NCBI GenBank assembly: GCA_947629875.1 | Contig: CANRFK010000167.1 | Span: forward strand, 1 to 9,911 | Source of the DNA: an uncultured Clostridia bacterium | GTDB lineage: Bacteria; Bacillota; Clostridia; Christensenellales; Borkfalkiaceae | DNA length: 9,911 bases | Direction: 5' to 3' | Shown: one piece after another, positions 1-5,622 of the stretch | How positions within the stretch are numbered: the stretch's first letter is position 1 | How the letters are laid out: every line of letters starts with the position of its first letter | Notes under the pieces: model-generated | Database searches by the model: none | Told to the model about the DNA's origin: nothing | The model's input: the letters and a program-made list of their open reading frames with translations, nothing else | Position numbers and translations under genes: made by a program

Positions 1-194
1 TCTGCGCCCACTTCGACGAGGGGCTGCTTGACGACGTACTGCGTGGTGCCCTGCGGGAAGTAATCTTCGAGCGTTCTATCGTTGATGACGATGGCGCCGC
101 TGCCTGCGGGAAGAAGACGCACGCGGGCTATCGCCTTCTTTCTTCTTCCGGTGCCCCAGAATTGCAATTTTTTCTTCAAATTCGCCTTTGCCAT
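1..194 (-). CDS. rpsI: 30S ribosomal protein S9, N-terminal part (cut by window edge)
   Basis: Component of the 30S subunit head, whose C-terminal tail in the family reaches towards the P-site tRNA. Reading down from the ATG at 194 gives 64 residues beginning MAKANLKKKLQFWGTGRRKK, followed by AIARVRLLPAGSG, IVINDRTLEDYFP and QYVVKQPLVEVGA. The GTGRRK-AIARVRL block is the conserved start of bacterial S9. The C-terminal half, with the basic tail, lies left of the window. An AAGGAG ribosome binding site overlaps the stop region of rplM, and only 12 bases separate the two genes, so S9 is translated from the rplM mRNA as in the usual L13-S9 operon. The reading frame is open to the window edge with no sign of damage. 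Confidence 0.96.
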   Translation of the reverse strand, partial: MAKANLKKKLQFWGTGRRKKAIARVRLLPAGSGAIVINDRTLEDYFPQGTTQYVVKQPLVEVGA

Positions 195-206
195 GACGTG
201 CTCTCC

Positions 207-638
207 TTAAAATAATTTCAAAGGTTCGGGCTTCTGCGCCTGATGATTGTGCTCCGCGCTCTTGAAAATGCGGAGTTTTTTGATCATCTGCCGCCCGAGG
301 GAATTCTTCGGGAGCATGCCCTTGACCGCCTCGTAAACGGCGACGTCGCTGCGCTCGGACATCATCTTGCCGTAGGAAATTTCTTTGAGGCCGCCGATAT
401 AGCCGGTGTGATAGCGATAAAATTTATTTTCCAGCTTCTTGCCCGTGAGCACCGCCTTATCGCTGTTGATGACGATGACAAAATCGCCCGTATCGACGTT
501 GGGGGTGTACGTGGGCTTGTTTTTGCCGCGGAGAATTGCCGCCACCTTGGATGCGAGCCTTCCGAGAGGAATGCCCGTTGCATCTACAACGTACCACTTT
601 CTCTCAACCGTTTGAGAGTTTGCCATATACGTTTTCAT
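207..638 (-). CDS. rplM: 50S ribosomal protein L13
   Basis: Early-assembly protein of the 50S subunit. The 143-residue product is the usual bacterial length (about 142). It shows WYVVDATGIPLGRLASKVAAILRG near the N-terminus, the NVDTGDFVIVIN core (about 47-58), KFYRYHTGYIGGLK (72-85), and the signature GMLPKNSLGRQMIKKLRIF (107-125) followed by AEHNHQAQKPEPL. I chose the ATG at 638 because AAGGAGAC lies just upstream. The frame is open for another 108 codons upstream, but that stretch covers the promoter and has no L13 similarity. Alternative start M5 would still give a plausible L13. It is the first gene of the rplM-rpsI operon; a consensus promoter lies about 85 bases upstream. Confidence 0.97.
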   Translation of the reverse strand: MKTYMANSQTVERKWYVVDATGIPLGRLASKVAAILRGKNKPTYTPNVDTGDFVIVINSDKAVLTGKKLENKFYRYHTGYIGGLKEISYGKMMSERSDVAVYEAVKGMLPKNSLGRQMIKKLRIFKSAEHNHQAQKPEPLKLF

Positions 639-715
639 ACCTGTCTCCTTACCTATTTTGCCAAGTGCCGTGACACACGCGGACGGCTGCGGAAGTTCCG
701 CCTTTCGCCCGTTTG
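639..715 (-). promoter_or_regulatory. 5' leader of the rplM-rpsI mRNA
   Basis: About 77 bases lie between the predicted transcription start and the rplM ATG. On the transcript I see a possible GCGG-AACTT-CCGC hairpin and a second small one, CGTG-TGT-CACG, upstream of the AAGGAGAC ribosome binding site. Autoregulatory L13 leaders are known in other Bacillota, and the length and position here would suit one, but I cannot match a consensus fold by eye. It may be an ordinary leader. Confidence 0.35.
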
Positions 716-722
716 CTTCTTT

Positions 723-751
723 ATTATAGGGCGTATAAAAAGTTCCGTCAA
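723..751 (-). promoter_or_regulatory. Sigma-A-type promoter of rplM-rpsI
   Basis: Reading the minus strand, TTGACG (746-751) and TATAAT (723-728) are separated by exactly 17 bases. This is five of six and six of six matches to the housekeeping consensus at the optimal spacing. The predicted start is near 715-716, upstream of rplM. The strength fits a ribosomal protein operon. Confidence 0.85.
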
Positions 752-961
752 GCGGTTTTGAAATGCGAAATCCGATTTTTTTTGAAAAAAGGAAAATATT
801 TTTTGCATATTTGGGGGGATGCCGACCCCAAAGTACGATATGTTGTTTTTGGGAGTGATCTATCCCATTGCCCTTCTCCCTGTATCCCGCTCTGTATTCC
901 CCTCCCCCACGCCTGACGGCAGGGGGGAAATACGCGGGACGGAGAAAATCAACCCCCACCA

Positions 962-974
962 CCGCCTGCGGCGG
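962..974. repeat. Small dispersed hairpin module (ACCGCC-TRY-GGCGGAGC)
   Basis: CCGCC-TGC-GGCGG followed by AGC recurs as CCGCC-TAT-GGCGG followed by AGC at 1315-1327. The stem is kept, the loop differs, and the flanking CA and AGC are the same. At 1315 it sits directly before a family B hairpin, so it seems to be one module of the local repeat mosaic. Confidence 0.5.
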
Positions 975-1172
975 AGCCGTCTCGGGCAGGTGGAACCCTG
1001 CCCTCGGTCACCGTTCGCGCCTACCGATGCGCTACTTCGTCGCTATGCTCCCCGTGCCGAGCTTAGTAGACGAATAGTGCGCGCGGGGCACTCACCGCAG
1101 AACGCCTCGCACAGCCCACTGGGCTGGTGCTCATAATGCGTTCCGCGACCTTGGAACGGGGGCAGCCAAGGG

Positions 1173-1195
1173 GACGGACTGCGTTGGGGGGGAAG
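1173..1195. repeat. Family C repeat, copy 1
   Basis: CGGACTGCGTTGGGGG plus two extra G and AAG. The same motif, without the two extra G, occurs at 9811-9829 and 9893-9911. As in copy 2, it is preceded by a G-run followed by a CAAGG-like block, and here it runs directly into the left flank of the family A element. The function is unknown. Confidence 0.6.
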
Positions 1196-1254
1196 ATACG
1201 CTCGGCCGCCGCCCCGTCCGCAGAAGCGGACGGGGCGGCGGCCTCGGTATGAGG
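1192..1254. repeat. Family A palindromic element, copy 1
   Basis: Left flank GAAGATACGCTC (1192-1203), then a perfect 18-bp stem (1204-1221 with 1226-1243) around the loop AGAA, then right flank TCGGTATGAGG (1244-1254). The flanks recur around different palindromes at 2008-2063 and in part at 9652-9763. The ATAC and GTAT inside the flanks can also pair, which lengthens the fold. It has no U-tract, so it is not a standard terminator. It resembles a small non-coding dispersed repeat, but I cannot assign it to a named family. Confidence 0.7.
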
Positions 1255-1279
1255 AGACACCACATCATCGCCTGCGGGA

Positions 1280-1308
1280 GGGCGGCGGCCTCGGTATGAG
1301 GAGACACC
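1280..1308. repeat. 29-bp direct duplicate of the right half of family A copy 1
   Basis: Bases 1280-1308 repeat 1233-1261 exactly (from GGGCGGCGGCC through TCGGTATGAGG to GAGACACC), 47 bases downstream. The matching left arm is missing, so this copy cannot fold as the full palindrome. It looks like a local duplication or a recombination remnant. Confidence 0.75.
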
Positions 1309-1314
1309 CCCTCA

Positions 1315-1349
1315 CCGCCTATGGCGGAGCTCCCCCTCCAAGGGGGAGC
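1315..1349. repeat. Family B double hairpin between maa and rplM
   Basis: Two consecutive hairpins: CCGCC-TAT-GGCGG (1315-1327) and GCTCCCCCT-CCA-AGGGGGAGC (1329-1349). This two-hairpin plan, a short stem followed by a C-run/G-run stem and then CAAGG or similar, also occurs at 2138-2173, 2189-2224 and 4182-4214. There is no T-tract on either strand. It lies downstream of maa and could protect or end that transcript, but this is inference. Confidence 0.6.
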
Positions 1350-1424
1350 CAAGGACAAAGACGAAGTTGTTGGGGATCTTCAAACGGGAGAGGTGATGAC
1401 GCGGGGAATAAGCGCGGGGCGCTG

Positions 1425-1988
1425 TTATTCGAGGGGCGGGAGGGTTTTGATGACGCGGGCGGGGTTGCCGACGGCGACGCTGTTCGAGGGGATGTCGTGG
1501 ACGACCACGCTACCTGCGCCGATGACGACGTTGGAGCCGATGGTGACGCCGGGCAAGACCTTCACCCCGCCGCCGAACCACACGTCAGACCCCACCGTGA
1601 TGGGCTTTGCAAATTCGAGCTGCTGTCTGCGGATCATGGCGTCGAGGGGGTGCCCCGCCGTGTAGAAGCCGCACTGCGGCGCGATGAAGACGTTGTTGCC
1701 GAAGGTGAGCTTGGCGCAGTCCAAAAAGACGCAGTCGTGATTGACGTAGAAATCGTCGCCCACTTCGGTGTTGCAGCCGTAATCGAACCACACGTTGGCC
1801 TCGATGAAGCAATTTTTGCCGTGCTTGCCCAAAAGTTCATCGAGGATGGTTTGGCGTTTTTCCGCCTCTTCGCGGGGGGTGCGGTTGTATTCCTCGCACA
1901 GCTTTTTGGAGCGGGCGAGGCCCTCTATGAGTTCGGGGACAAAGGCGGTGTACAGTTCGCCTGCGAGCATTTTTTGTTTTTCGGTCAT
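1425..1988 (-). CDS. maa: Sugar O-acetyltransferase, maltose/galactoside acetyltransferase (Maa/LacA) family
   Basis: Predicted to transfer acetyl from acetyl-CoA to a hydroxyl of a sugar in the cytoplasm; the substrate cannot be read from sequence. The 187-residue protein has the N-terminal Mac domain (about 2-52, KQKMLAGELYTAF onward) and then a left-handed beta-helix of hexapeptide repeats (about 60-165). Conserved catalytic features are YVNHDCVFLD (81-90) and the probable base H113 in TAGHPLD; VGNPARVIK (173-181) is the usual family ending. I chose the ATG at 1988 because AAAGGAG precedes it. A longer GTG reading from 2021 would translate that ribosome binding site and the flank of a repeat. 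The upstream neighbour is alaS, 246 bases away across a repeat cluster, and I see no promoter between them, so expression may depend on read-through. The family is certain; the symbol is only a family label. Confidence 0.9.
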   Translation of the reverse strand: MTEKQKMLAGELYTAFVPELIEGLARSKKLCEEYNRTPREEAEKRQTILDELLGKHGKNCFIEANVWFDYGCNTEVGDDFYVNHDCVFLDCAKLTFGNNVFIAPQCGFYTAGHPLDAMIRRQQLEFAKPITVGSDVWFGGGVKVLPGVTIGSNVVIGAGSVVVHDIPSNSVAVGNPARVIKTLPPLE

Positions 1989-1992
1989 AAAG

Positions 1993-1999
1993 CTCCTTT
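1993..1999 (-). promoter_or_regulatory. Ribosome binding site deciding the maa start
   Basis: AAAGGAG on the minus strand, four bases before the ATG at 1988. It rules out the longer GTG reading at 2021, whose first codons come from the family A repeat flank. Confidence 0.75.
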
Positions 2000-2007
2000 T
2001 TTTGAGG

Positions 2008-2063
2008 GAAGATACACTCACCCGCGCCGCGCCTTTATGGCGCGGCGCGGGTTCGGTATGAGG
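2008..2063. repeat. Family A palindromic element, copy 2 (just upstream of maa)
   Basis: Left flank GAAGATACACTC (2008-2019), a perfect 14-bp stem (2020-2033 with 2039-2052) around the loop TTTAT, and right flank TCGGTATGAGG (2053-2063). Compared with copy 1, the flanks differ at one base while the stem sequence and length are wholly different. In the maa transcript this hairpin would end about 20 bases before the ribosome binding site. Confidence 0.75.
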
Positions 2064-2100
2064 GAACGGAAGCGGGGGCAGCCGAGCCCCACCCCTTTGT

Positions 2101-2118
2101 CCCCCTCCCGAGAGGGGG
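2101..2118. repeat. Family B hairpin, partial unit
   Basis: CCCCCTC-CCGA-GAGGGGG, followed by CAGCCGAG. It is a diverged partial unit directly before the tandem pair at 2122-2224, sharing the GCCGAGA junction with it. Confidence 0.6.
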
Positions 2119-2121
2119 CAG

Positions 2122-2224
2122 CCGAGAACCCCTATCCCCCCGCTACGCGGGGACTTCCCCCAAGAGGGGGAAGCCGAGATCCCCTATCCCCCGCTACGCG
2201 GGGACTTCCCCCAAGAGGGGGAAG
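2122..2224. repeat. Tandem pair of 51-52 bp family B units
   Basis: Unit 1 (2122-2173) and unit 2 (2174-2224) differ by one substitution (GAGAA versus GAGAT) and one base in a C-run (six versus five). Each contains CCCCGC-TAC-GCGGGG and CTTCCCCC-AAGA-GGGGGAAG hairpins. The array begins 10 bases beyond the alaS stop codon. It has no T-tract. The near identity implies recent duplication or ongoing homogenisation. Confidence 0.85.
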
Positions 2225-2234
2225 CAAGGGAGTG

Positions 2235-4046
2235 TTACTCCAAGACTGCTTTGATGCGGCGGATGCCGGCGGAGGAGGATTGCTCCTTGACGATGCGGAA
2301 GTGGCCGAGAACGCCCGTGTGTTCCACGTGGGGCCCACCGCACATTTCGCGCGAAAAGTCGCCGATGGAGTACGTTTTGACGACCTCGCCGTACTTGCTG
2401 TCGAACACGCCGACGAAGTGCTGGGCGCGCGCCTCTTCGAGGGACATCTCCTTATATATAACGGGGATATCCTCCTTGATCTTCTCGTTGACGAGGCTTT
2501 CGACGGCCGCGATCTCCTCGGGCGTCATGGCGCGCTCGAAGTTGAAATCGAAGCGCATCCTTTCGTCGTTGATGTTGCTCCCCTTCTGGTTGCAGTCGGG
2601 CGAGAGCACGGCTTTGAGCGCGGCGTTGAGAAGGTGGGTGGCGGTGTGGTACTTGGTCGCCATCTCGGAGTGCGATTCGAGGCCGCCCTTGGCCTGTCCC
2701 TTTTCGAGGGCGCGGCTCTTCTCCTGGTGCTCCTTAAAAGCCGCCTCGAAGCCCTCTTTATCCACGGTGAGCCCGCCCTCTGCGGCGAGTTCCTCGGTGA
2801 GTTCCAACGGGAAGCCGTAGGTATCGTACAGGCGGAAGGCCGCCTTGCCGCCGATGACCGTTTCGGGGACGTAGACTGGGTTGCTCTTCGCCATGAACTC
2901 GTTCTTGCGGGCGAGGCCCTGCACCGTCTTTTCAAACTCCTTCATGCCCTGCGCGAGGGTCGCTTCGAAGCGGTCGGCCTCCTTCTTCATCTCGGCGAGG
3001 ATGTACTCCTCCTTTTCGAGAAGGAGAGGATACGCCTCGTTGTAGACTTCGTGGATATAGATTTTTGCGACGTCGAGCATGGCATCGGACGGGACGCCGA
3101 GCTTGCGGCACCAGCGGATGGCGCGGCGCATGATGCGGCGGAGAATGTAGCCCGCCCCCACGTTGGAGGGGAGCACGCCCACCTTGTCGCCGATGAGCAT
3201 GACCGTTGTGCGGGTGTGGTCGGCGATGATGCGCATGGCGCGCTGATCCTCGCCGCCGTCGTCGTACTTCTTGCCCGAGAGCTGTTCCAATTTGGCAAGC
3301 ACCGAGGTGAAGAGGTCGGTCTTATACGCATCGTGGAGGCCGTTCAAAAAGAGCAGCATCCGATCGAAACCGAACCCCGTATCCACATTTTTGTTTGCAA
3401 GGGGCTCGTAGCCCGTCTCCGTCTTCTTGTACTGCATGTAGACGTCGTTGCCGATCTCCACATAGTCGTCGGGAAAGACGGGGTTTGCCTTTTCGGCGTC
3501 GATGGGATAGAACCACTCGTTGTCGGGCCCGCAGGGGGTGCCCACGGTGCCCTCGAGCTCCCACCAATTATCCTCCTTGGGAAGGTAGTAGACGTGTTCG
3601 GGCTTGATGCCGAGGCCGATGAGAAGAGCGGCCGTCTCCTCGTCGCGCGGGGCGGAGGCATTGCCCGCAAAGACGGTGGTGCAGAGCTTCTCTTTATCGA
3701 GGCCGAACACCGAGGTGAGGAGCTCAAACGTCCACGCCGTCTTCTCCTTTTTGAAGTAGTCGCCGAGCGACCAGTTGCCCATCATCTCGAAGAAGGTGAA
3801 GTGGGAGGCGTCGCCGACGCTGTCGATATCCACCGTGCGCATACACCCCTGCACGTTGCAGAGGCGCTTGCCCGCGGGGTGCGGCTTGCCGAGAAGATAG
3901 GGCATTAAGGGCTGCATGCCCGCGACGTTGAACATGACGCCCGTTGCGCCGTCGCCGATGAGGGAGACCGCGCCGATATCGACGTGCCCCTTGGATTTGT
4001 AGAAGTCGAGCCATTTTTGACGAAGTTGTTTGCCTGTGATCTGCAT
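2235..4046 (-). CDS. alaS: Alanyl-tRNA synthetase, compact form lacking the C-terminal C-Ala domain
   Basis: Class II synthetase that charges tRNA-Ala and hydrolyses mischarged Ser/Gly. The 603-residue protein is far shorter than the usual 870 or so. The aminoacylation domain is complete (about 1-240: GVMFNVAGMQPLMPYLLG, CNVQGCMRTVDIDSVGDASH, FFEMMGNWSLGDYF, then VDTGFGFDRM at 221-230), followed by the helical tRNA-recognition part (about 245-450). The editing domain follows almost at once, with zinc/active-site residues H467 and H471 in HTATH and C569, H573 in CGGPH. The protein ends at SAGIRRIKAVLE, the normal end of the editing domain. Missing are the beta-barrel insert that normally carries TPFYAESGGQVGD and the C-Ala domain. 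The frame is intact and the ending clean, so this looks like a natural compact type, which I remember from CPR bacteria. AAGGAA lies eight bases before the ATG. Cotranscription with cysS (190-base repeat-filled gap) is possible; I found no promoter. Confidence 0.94.
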   Translation of the reverse strand: MQITGKQLRQKWLDFYKSKGHVDIGAVSLIGDGATGVMFNVAGMQPLMPYLLGKPHPAGKRLCNVQGCMRTVDIDSVGDASHFTFFEMMGNWSLGDYFKKEKTAWTFELLTSVFGLDKEKLCTTVFAGNASAPRDEETAALLIGLGIKPEHVYYLPKEDNWWELEGTVGTPCGPDNEWFYPIDAEKANPVFPDDYVEIGNDVYMQYKKTETGYEPLANKNVDTGFGFDRMLLFLNGLHDAYKTDLFTSVLAKLEQLSGKKYDDGGEDQRAMRIIADHTRTTVMLIGDKVGVLPSNVGAGYILRRIMRRAIRWCRKLGVPSDAMLDVAKIYIHEVYNEAYPLLLEKEEYILAEMKKEADRFEATLAQGMKEFEKTVQGLARKNEFMAKSNPVYVPETVIGGKAAFRLYDTYGFPLELTEELAAEGGLTVDKEGFEAAFKEHQEKSRALEKGQAKGGLESHSEMATKYHTATHLLNAALKAVLSPDCNQKGSNINDERMRFDFNFERAMTPEEIAAVESLVNEKIKEDIPVIYKEMSLEEARAQHFVGVFDSKYGEVVKTYSIGDFSREMCGGPHVEHTGVLGHFRIVKEQSSSAGIRRIKAVLE

Positions 4047-4116
4047 ATTGGTATTTCCTTATTGGATTGGTGTTGGATTTTTTGGGGGGGGGATGAGGGC
4101 GCACCCCCTCCCCTAC

Positions 4117-4141
4117 CCCTCCCCCTAACGTAGGGGGAGGG
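4117..4141. repeat. Family B hairpin in the cysS-alaS gap (first)
   Basis: A perfect 11-bp stem, CCCTCCCCCTA with TAGGGGGAGGG, around the loop ACG, followed by CAAG. It lies in the presumed 5' region of alaS and lacks a T-tract. Confidence 0.65.
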
Positions 4142-4181
4142 CAAGTAAGAGAACGGGAAAAGTGAGAGGCACCCCACCCCC

Positions 4182-4214
4182 GCCCCGTTGGGGCACCCCC
4201 TCCCGAGGAGGGGG
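4182..4214. repeat. Family B double hairpin in the cysS-alaS gap (second)
   Basis: GCCCC-GTT-GGGGC (4182-4194) and CCCCCTCC-CGA-GGAGGGGG (4196-4214), the same two-hairpin plan as at 1315-1349 and 2138-2173. It lies 23 bases beyond the cysS stop codon and has no T-tract. Confidence 0.6.
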
Positions 4215-4236
4215 CATACATGGAAGGGGGCGAAAA

Positions 4237-5622
4237 TCAGAGTTTGGTGAGGGTGTAGCCGTCTTTGGTGTCCTTCACGGAGTAGCCGAGGGATTTGAGT
4301 TTTTCGCGGAGGGAGTCGGAGGTTGCCCAGTCCTTGTTTTGGCGGGCACGGAAGCGCTCCTCGGCGATTTGTTTCACTTCGGCGGGCGCCTCTTCTTCCG
4401 TGGCGTACTTGGCAAGATATTCGGCGGCGGGCTTCTTGAAGAGACCCAAGAGCGAATACGTTTGACGGATTTGGTTGGTCATGCGGCGGGCGGCGGGGTC
4501 GTTTTCCGCGAGCAATTTGGAGACCTCCTTGAAGTAGCCGTAGAGGTCGGAGAGGGCGAGGGCGGTGTTGAAGTCGTCGCTCATGGCGGCGTCGAACTTC
4601 TCATCGATGGCGGGATAGAGGCCTTCTTCCTCGGAGAACGCCTTTTCCACCTTGTCTACAAGGGTGTAGAACCGCACGAGGTGGGCTTCGGCGTTGGGGA
4701 AGAGGTCGTCGGTGATGTTGACGTCGCCGCGGTAGCCCGTGGAGAGGAGGGCGAATTTGATGGCCTCGTTGCTGTACTTGGCGAGCAAGTCCTCCAAAAG
4801 AAGGCTGTTGCCGAGGGACTTGGACATCTTCTGCCCGTTGACCTTGATGAGGCCGTTGTGCGTCCAATATTTTGCGAAGCGTTTGCCCGTTAAGGCCTCC
4901 GTCTGCGCGATCTCATTCTCGTGGTGGGGAAAGATGAGATCCCTGCCGCCGCCGTGGATGTCGATCTGATCGCCGAACGCGGCGCGGTTCATCGCCGAGC
5001 ACTCGATGTGCCAGCCCGGCCTGCCCTTGCCCCAAGGGGAATCCCAAAAAATCTCTCCCTCCTTTGCCGCCTTCCAGAGGGCGAAATCGTAGGGGTTCTT
5101 CTTCTCCTCGTCGTTTTCGACGCGGACGCCGTCGAGCATCTCCTCCTTGTTCCTGCCCGAGAGCTGGCCGTAGGCGGGGAAGGTATCGACATCGAAGTAC
5201 ACGTCGCCGTTGGATGCGGGGTAGGCATGTCCCTTGGCGATGAGTTCTTCGATAAAGGAAATAATGTTGCCGATATTCTCCGTGGCTTTGAGCCAGACGG
5301 TGGGCTCGCCGACGTCGAGCTCCTCCATCACCGCGTCGATCTTTTTGATCATCATCGCGGCGTACTTGTCGGCGGGGATGCCCGTCTCCTTGCTCTTGGC
5401 GATGATCTTATCGTCGACGTCGGTATAGTTGCGGGCATAGGTGACATTGTAGCCCTGTTTTTCCAAAAATTTGCGGAAGATATCGTAGAGGATGGCCTGA
5501 AAACCGTGCCCGACGTGCGCCTCGCCCGAGACGGTGATGCCGCACGCATACATTTTGACTTTGCCCGCTTCGAGGGGGGTGAACTCCTCCTTTCTCCGCG
5601 TGAGGGAATTATAGATCTTCAT
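4237..5622 (-). CDS. cysS: Cysteinyl-tRNA synthetase
   Basis: Class I synthetase that activates cysteine and charges tRNA-Cys. The 461 residues match the family length (about 460). The zinc site is C27, C208 (GWHIECSAM), H233 and E237 (FPHHENEIAQ). The HIGH signature appears as HVGH (36-39) and KMSKS is exact (265-269, followed by LGN). NYTDVDDKII (65-74), the tRNA-binding helical region (about 310-400) and the C-terminal cap follow. The first signature, ACGITVSGEAHVGHG, departs from the common CGPTVYD form while keeping the cysteine and both histidines. I chose the ATG at 5622 because GAGGAG lies eight bases upstream; a longer frame would read back through cysE. The gene overlaps the end of cysE by 14 bp, implying translational coupling, and the pairing matches cysE-cysS of Bacillus. 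Confidence 0.97.
   Translation of the reverse strand: MKIYNSLTRRKEEFTPLEAGKVKMYACGITVSGEAHVGHGFQAILYDIFRKFLEKQGYNVTYARNYTDVDDKIIAKSKETGIPADKYAAMMIKKIDAVMEELDVGEPTVWLKATENIGNIISFIEELIAKGHAYPASNGDVYFDVDTFPAYGQLSGRNKEEMLDGVRVENDEEKKNPYDFALWKAAKEGEIFWDSPWGKGRPGWHIECSAMNRAAFGDQIDIHGGGRDLIFPHHENEIAQTEALTGKRFAKYWTHNGLIKVNGQKMSKSLGNSLLLEDLLAKYSNEAIKFALLSTGYRGDVNITDDLFPNAEAHLVRFYTLVDKVEKAFSEEEGLYPAIDEKFDAAMSDDFNTALALSDLYGYFKEVSKLLAENDPAARRMTNQIRQTYSLLGLFKKPAAEYLAKYATEEEAPAEVKQIAEERFRARQNKDWATSDSLREKLKSLGYSVKDTKDGYTLTKL

Larger units (their letters stand above)
752..1424. other. Non-coding stretch between rplM promoter and maa, mostly repeat modules
   Basis: No convincing gene is present. Bases 775-815 are T/A-rich. 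From about 895 on, the sequence is a patchwork of short palindromes. These include a C-run/G-run hairpin around 903-927, CCGCC-TGC-GGCGG (962-974), an imperfect GCACAGCCC/GGGCTGGTGC hairpin (1109-1130), the family C motif (1175-1195), the family A element (1192-1254), its 29-bp partial duplicate (1280-1308), and paired hairpins at 1315-1327 and 1329-1349. Open frames here are low-complexity by-products of GC-rich DNA, with no ribosome binding site and no recognisable domain. I see no U-tract terminator for maa. Confidence 0.7.
4047..4236. other. alaS-cysS gap with repeat hairpins and a nine-base G-run
   Basis: It holds two family B elements and, at 4084-4092, a run of nine G on the plus strand (C in the alaS transcript), about 40 bases before the alaS start. 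I found no convincing promoter or terminator for either flanking gene. Confidence 0.55.

Noticed and set aside
639..962. N-terminal extension of L13 from 962
   Set aside because: It would translate the consensus promoter; L13 begins at 638 with a good ribosome binding site and normal length.
1192..1254. Family A hairpin as an intrinsic terminator
   Set aside because: Very strong stem, but no T-tract on either side on either strand.
1192..2063. Integron attC sites
   Set aside because: Fixed ends with variable stems recall attC, but no GTTRRRY/RYYYAAC core sites and no gene cassettes or integrase are visible.
2122..2224. CRISPR array
   Set aside because: Only two abutting units with no unique spacers; each unit is itself two hairpins.
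2235..2237. Frameshift or premature stop truncating alaS
   Set aside because: The protein ends at the natural edge of the editing domain and also lacks the internal beta-barrel insert, which one 3' lesion could not explain.
1296..3908. 870-codon open frame on the plus strand opposite maa and alaS
   Set aside because: It is antisense to two clear genes, runs through intergenic repeats, has no ribosome binding site or recognisable domain, and is explained by GC-rich third positions in the opposite strand.
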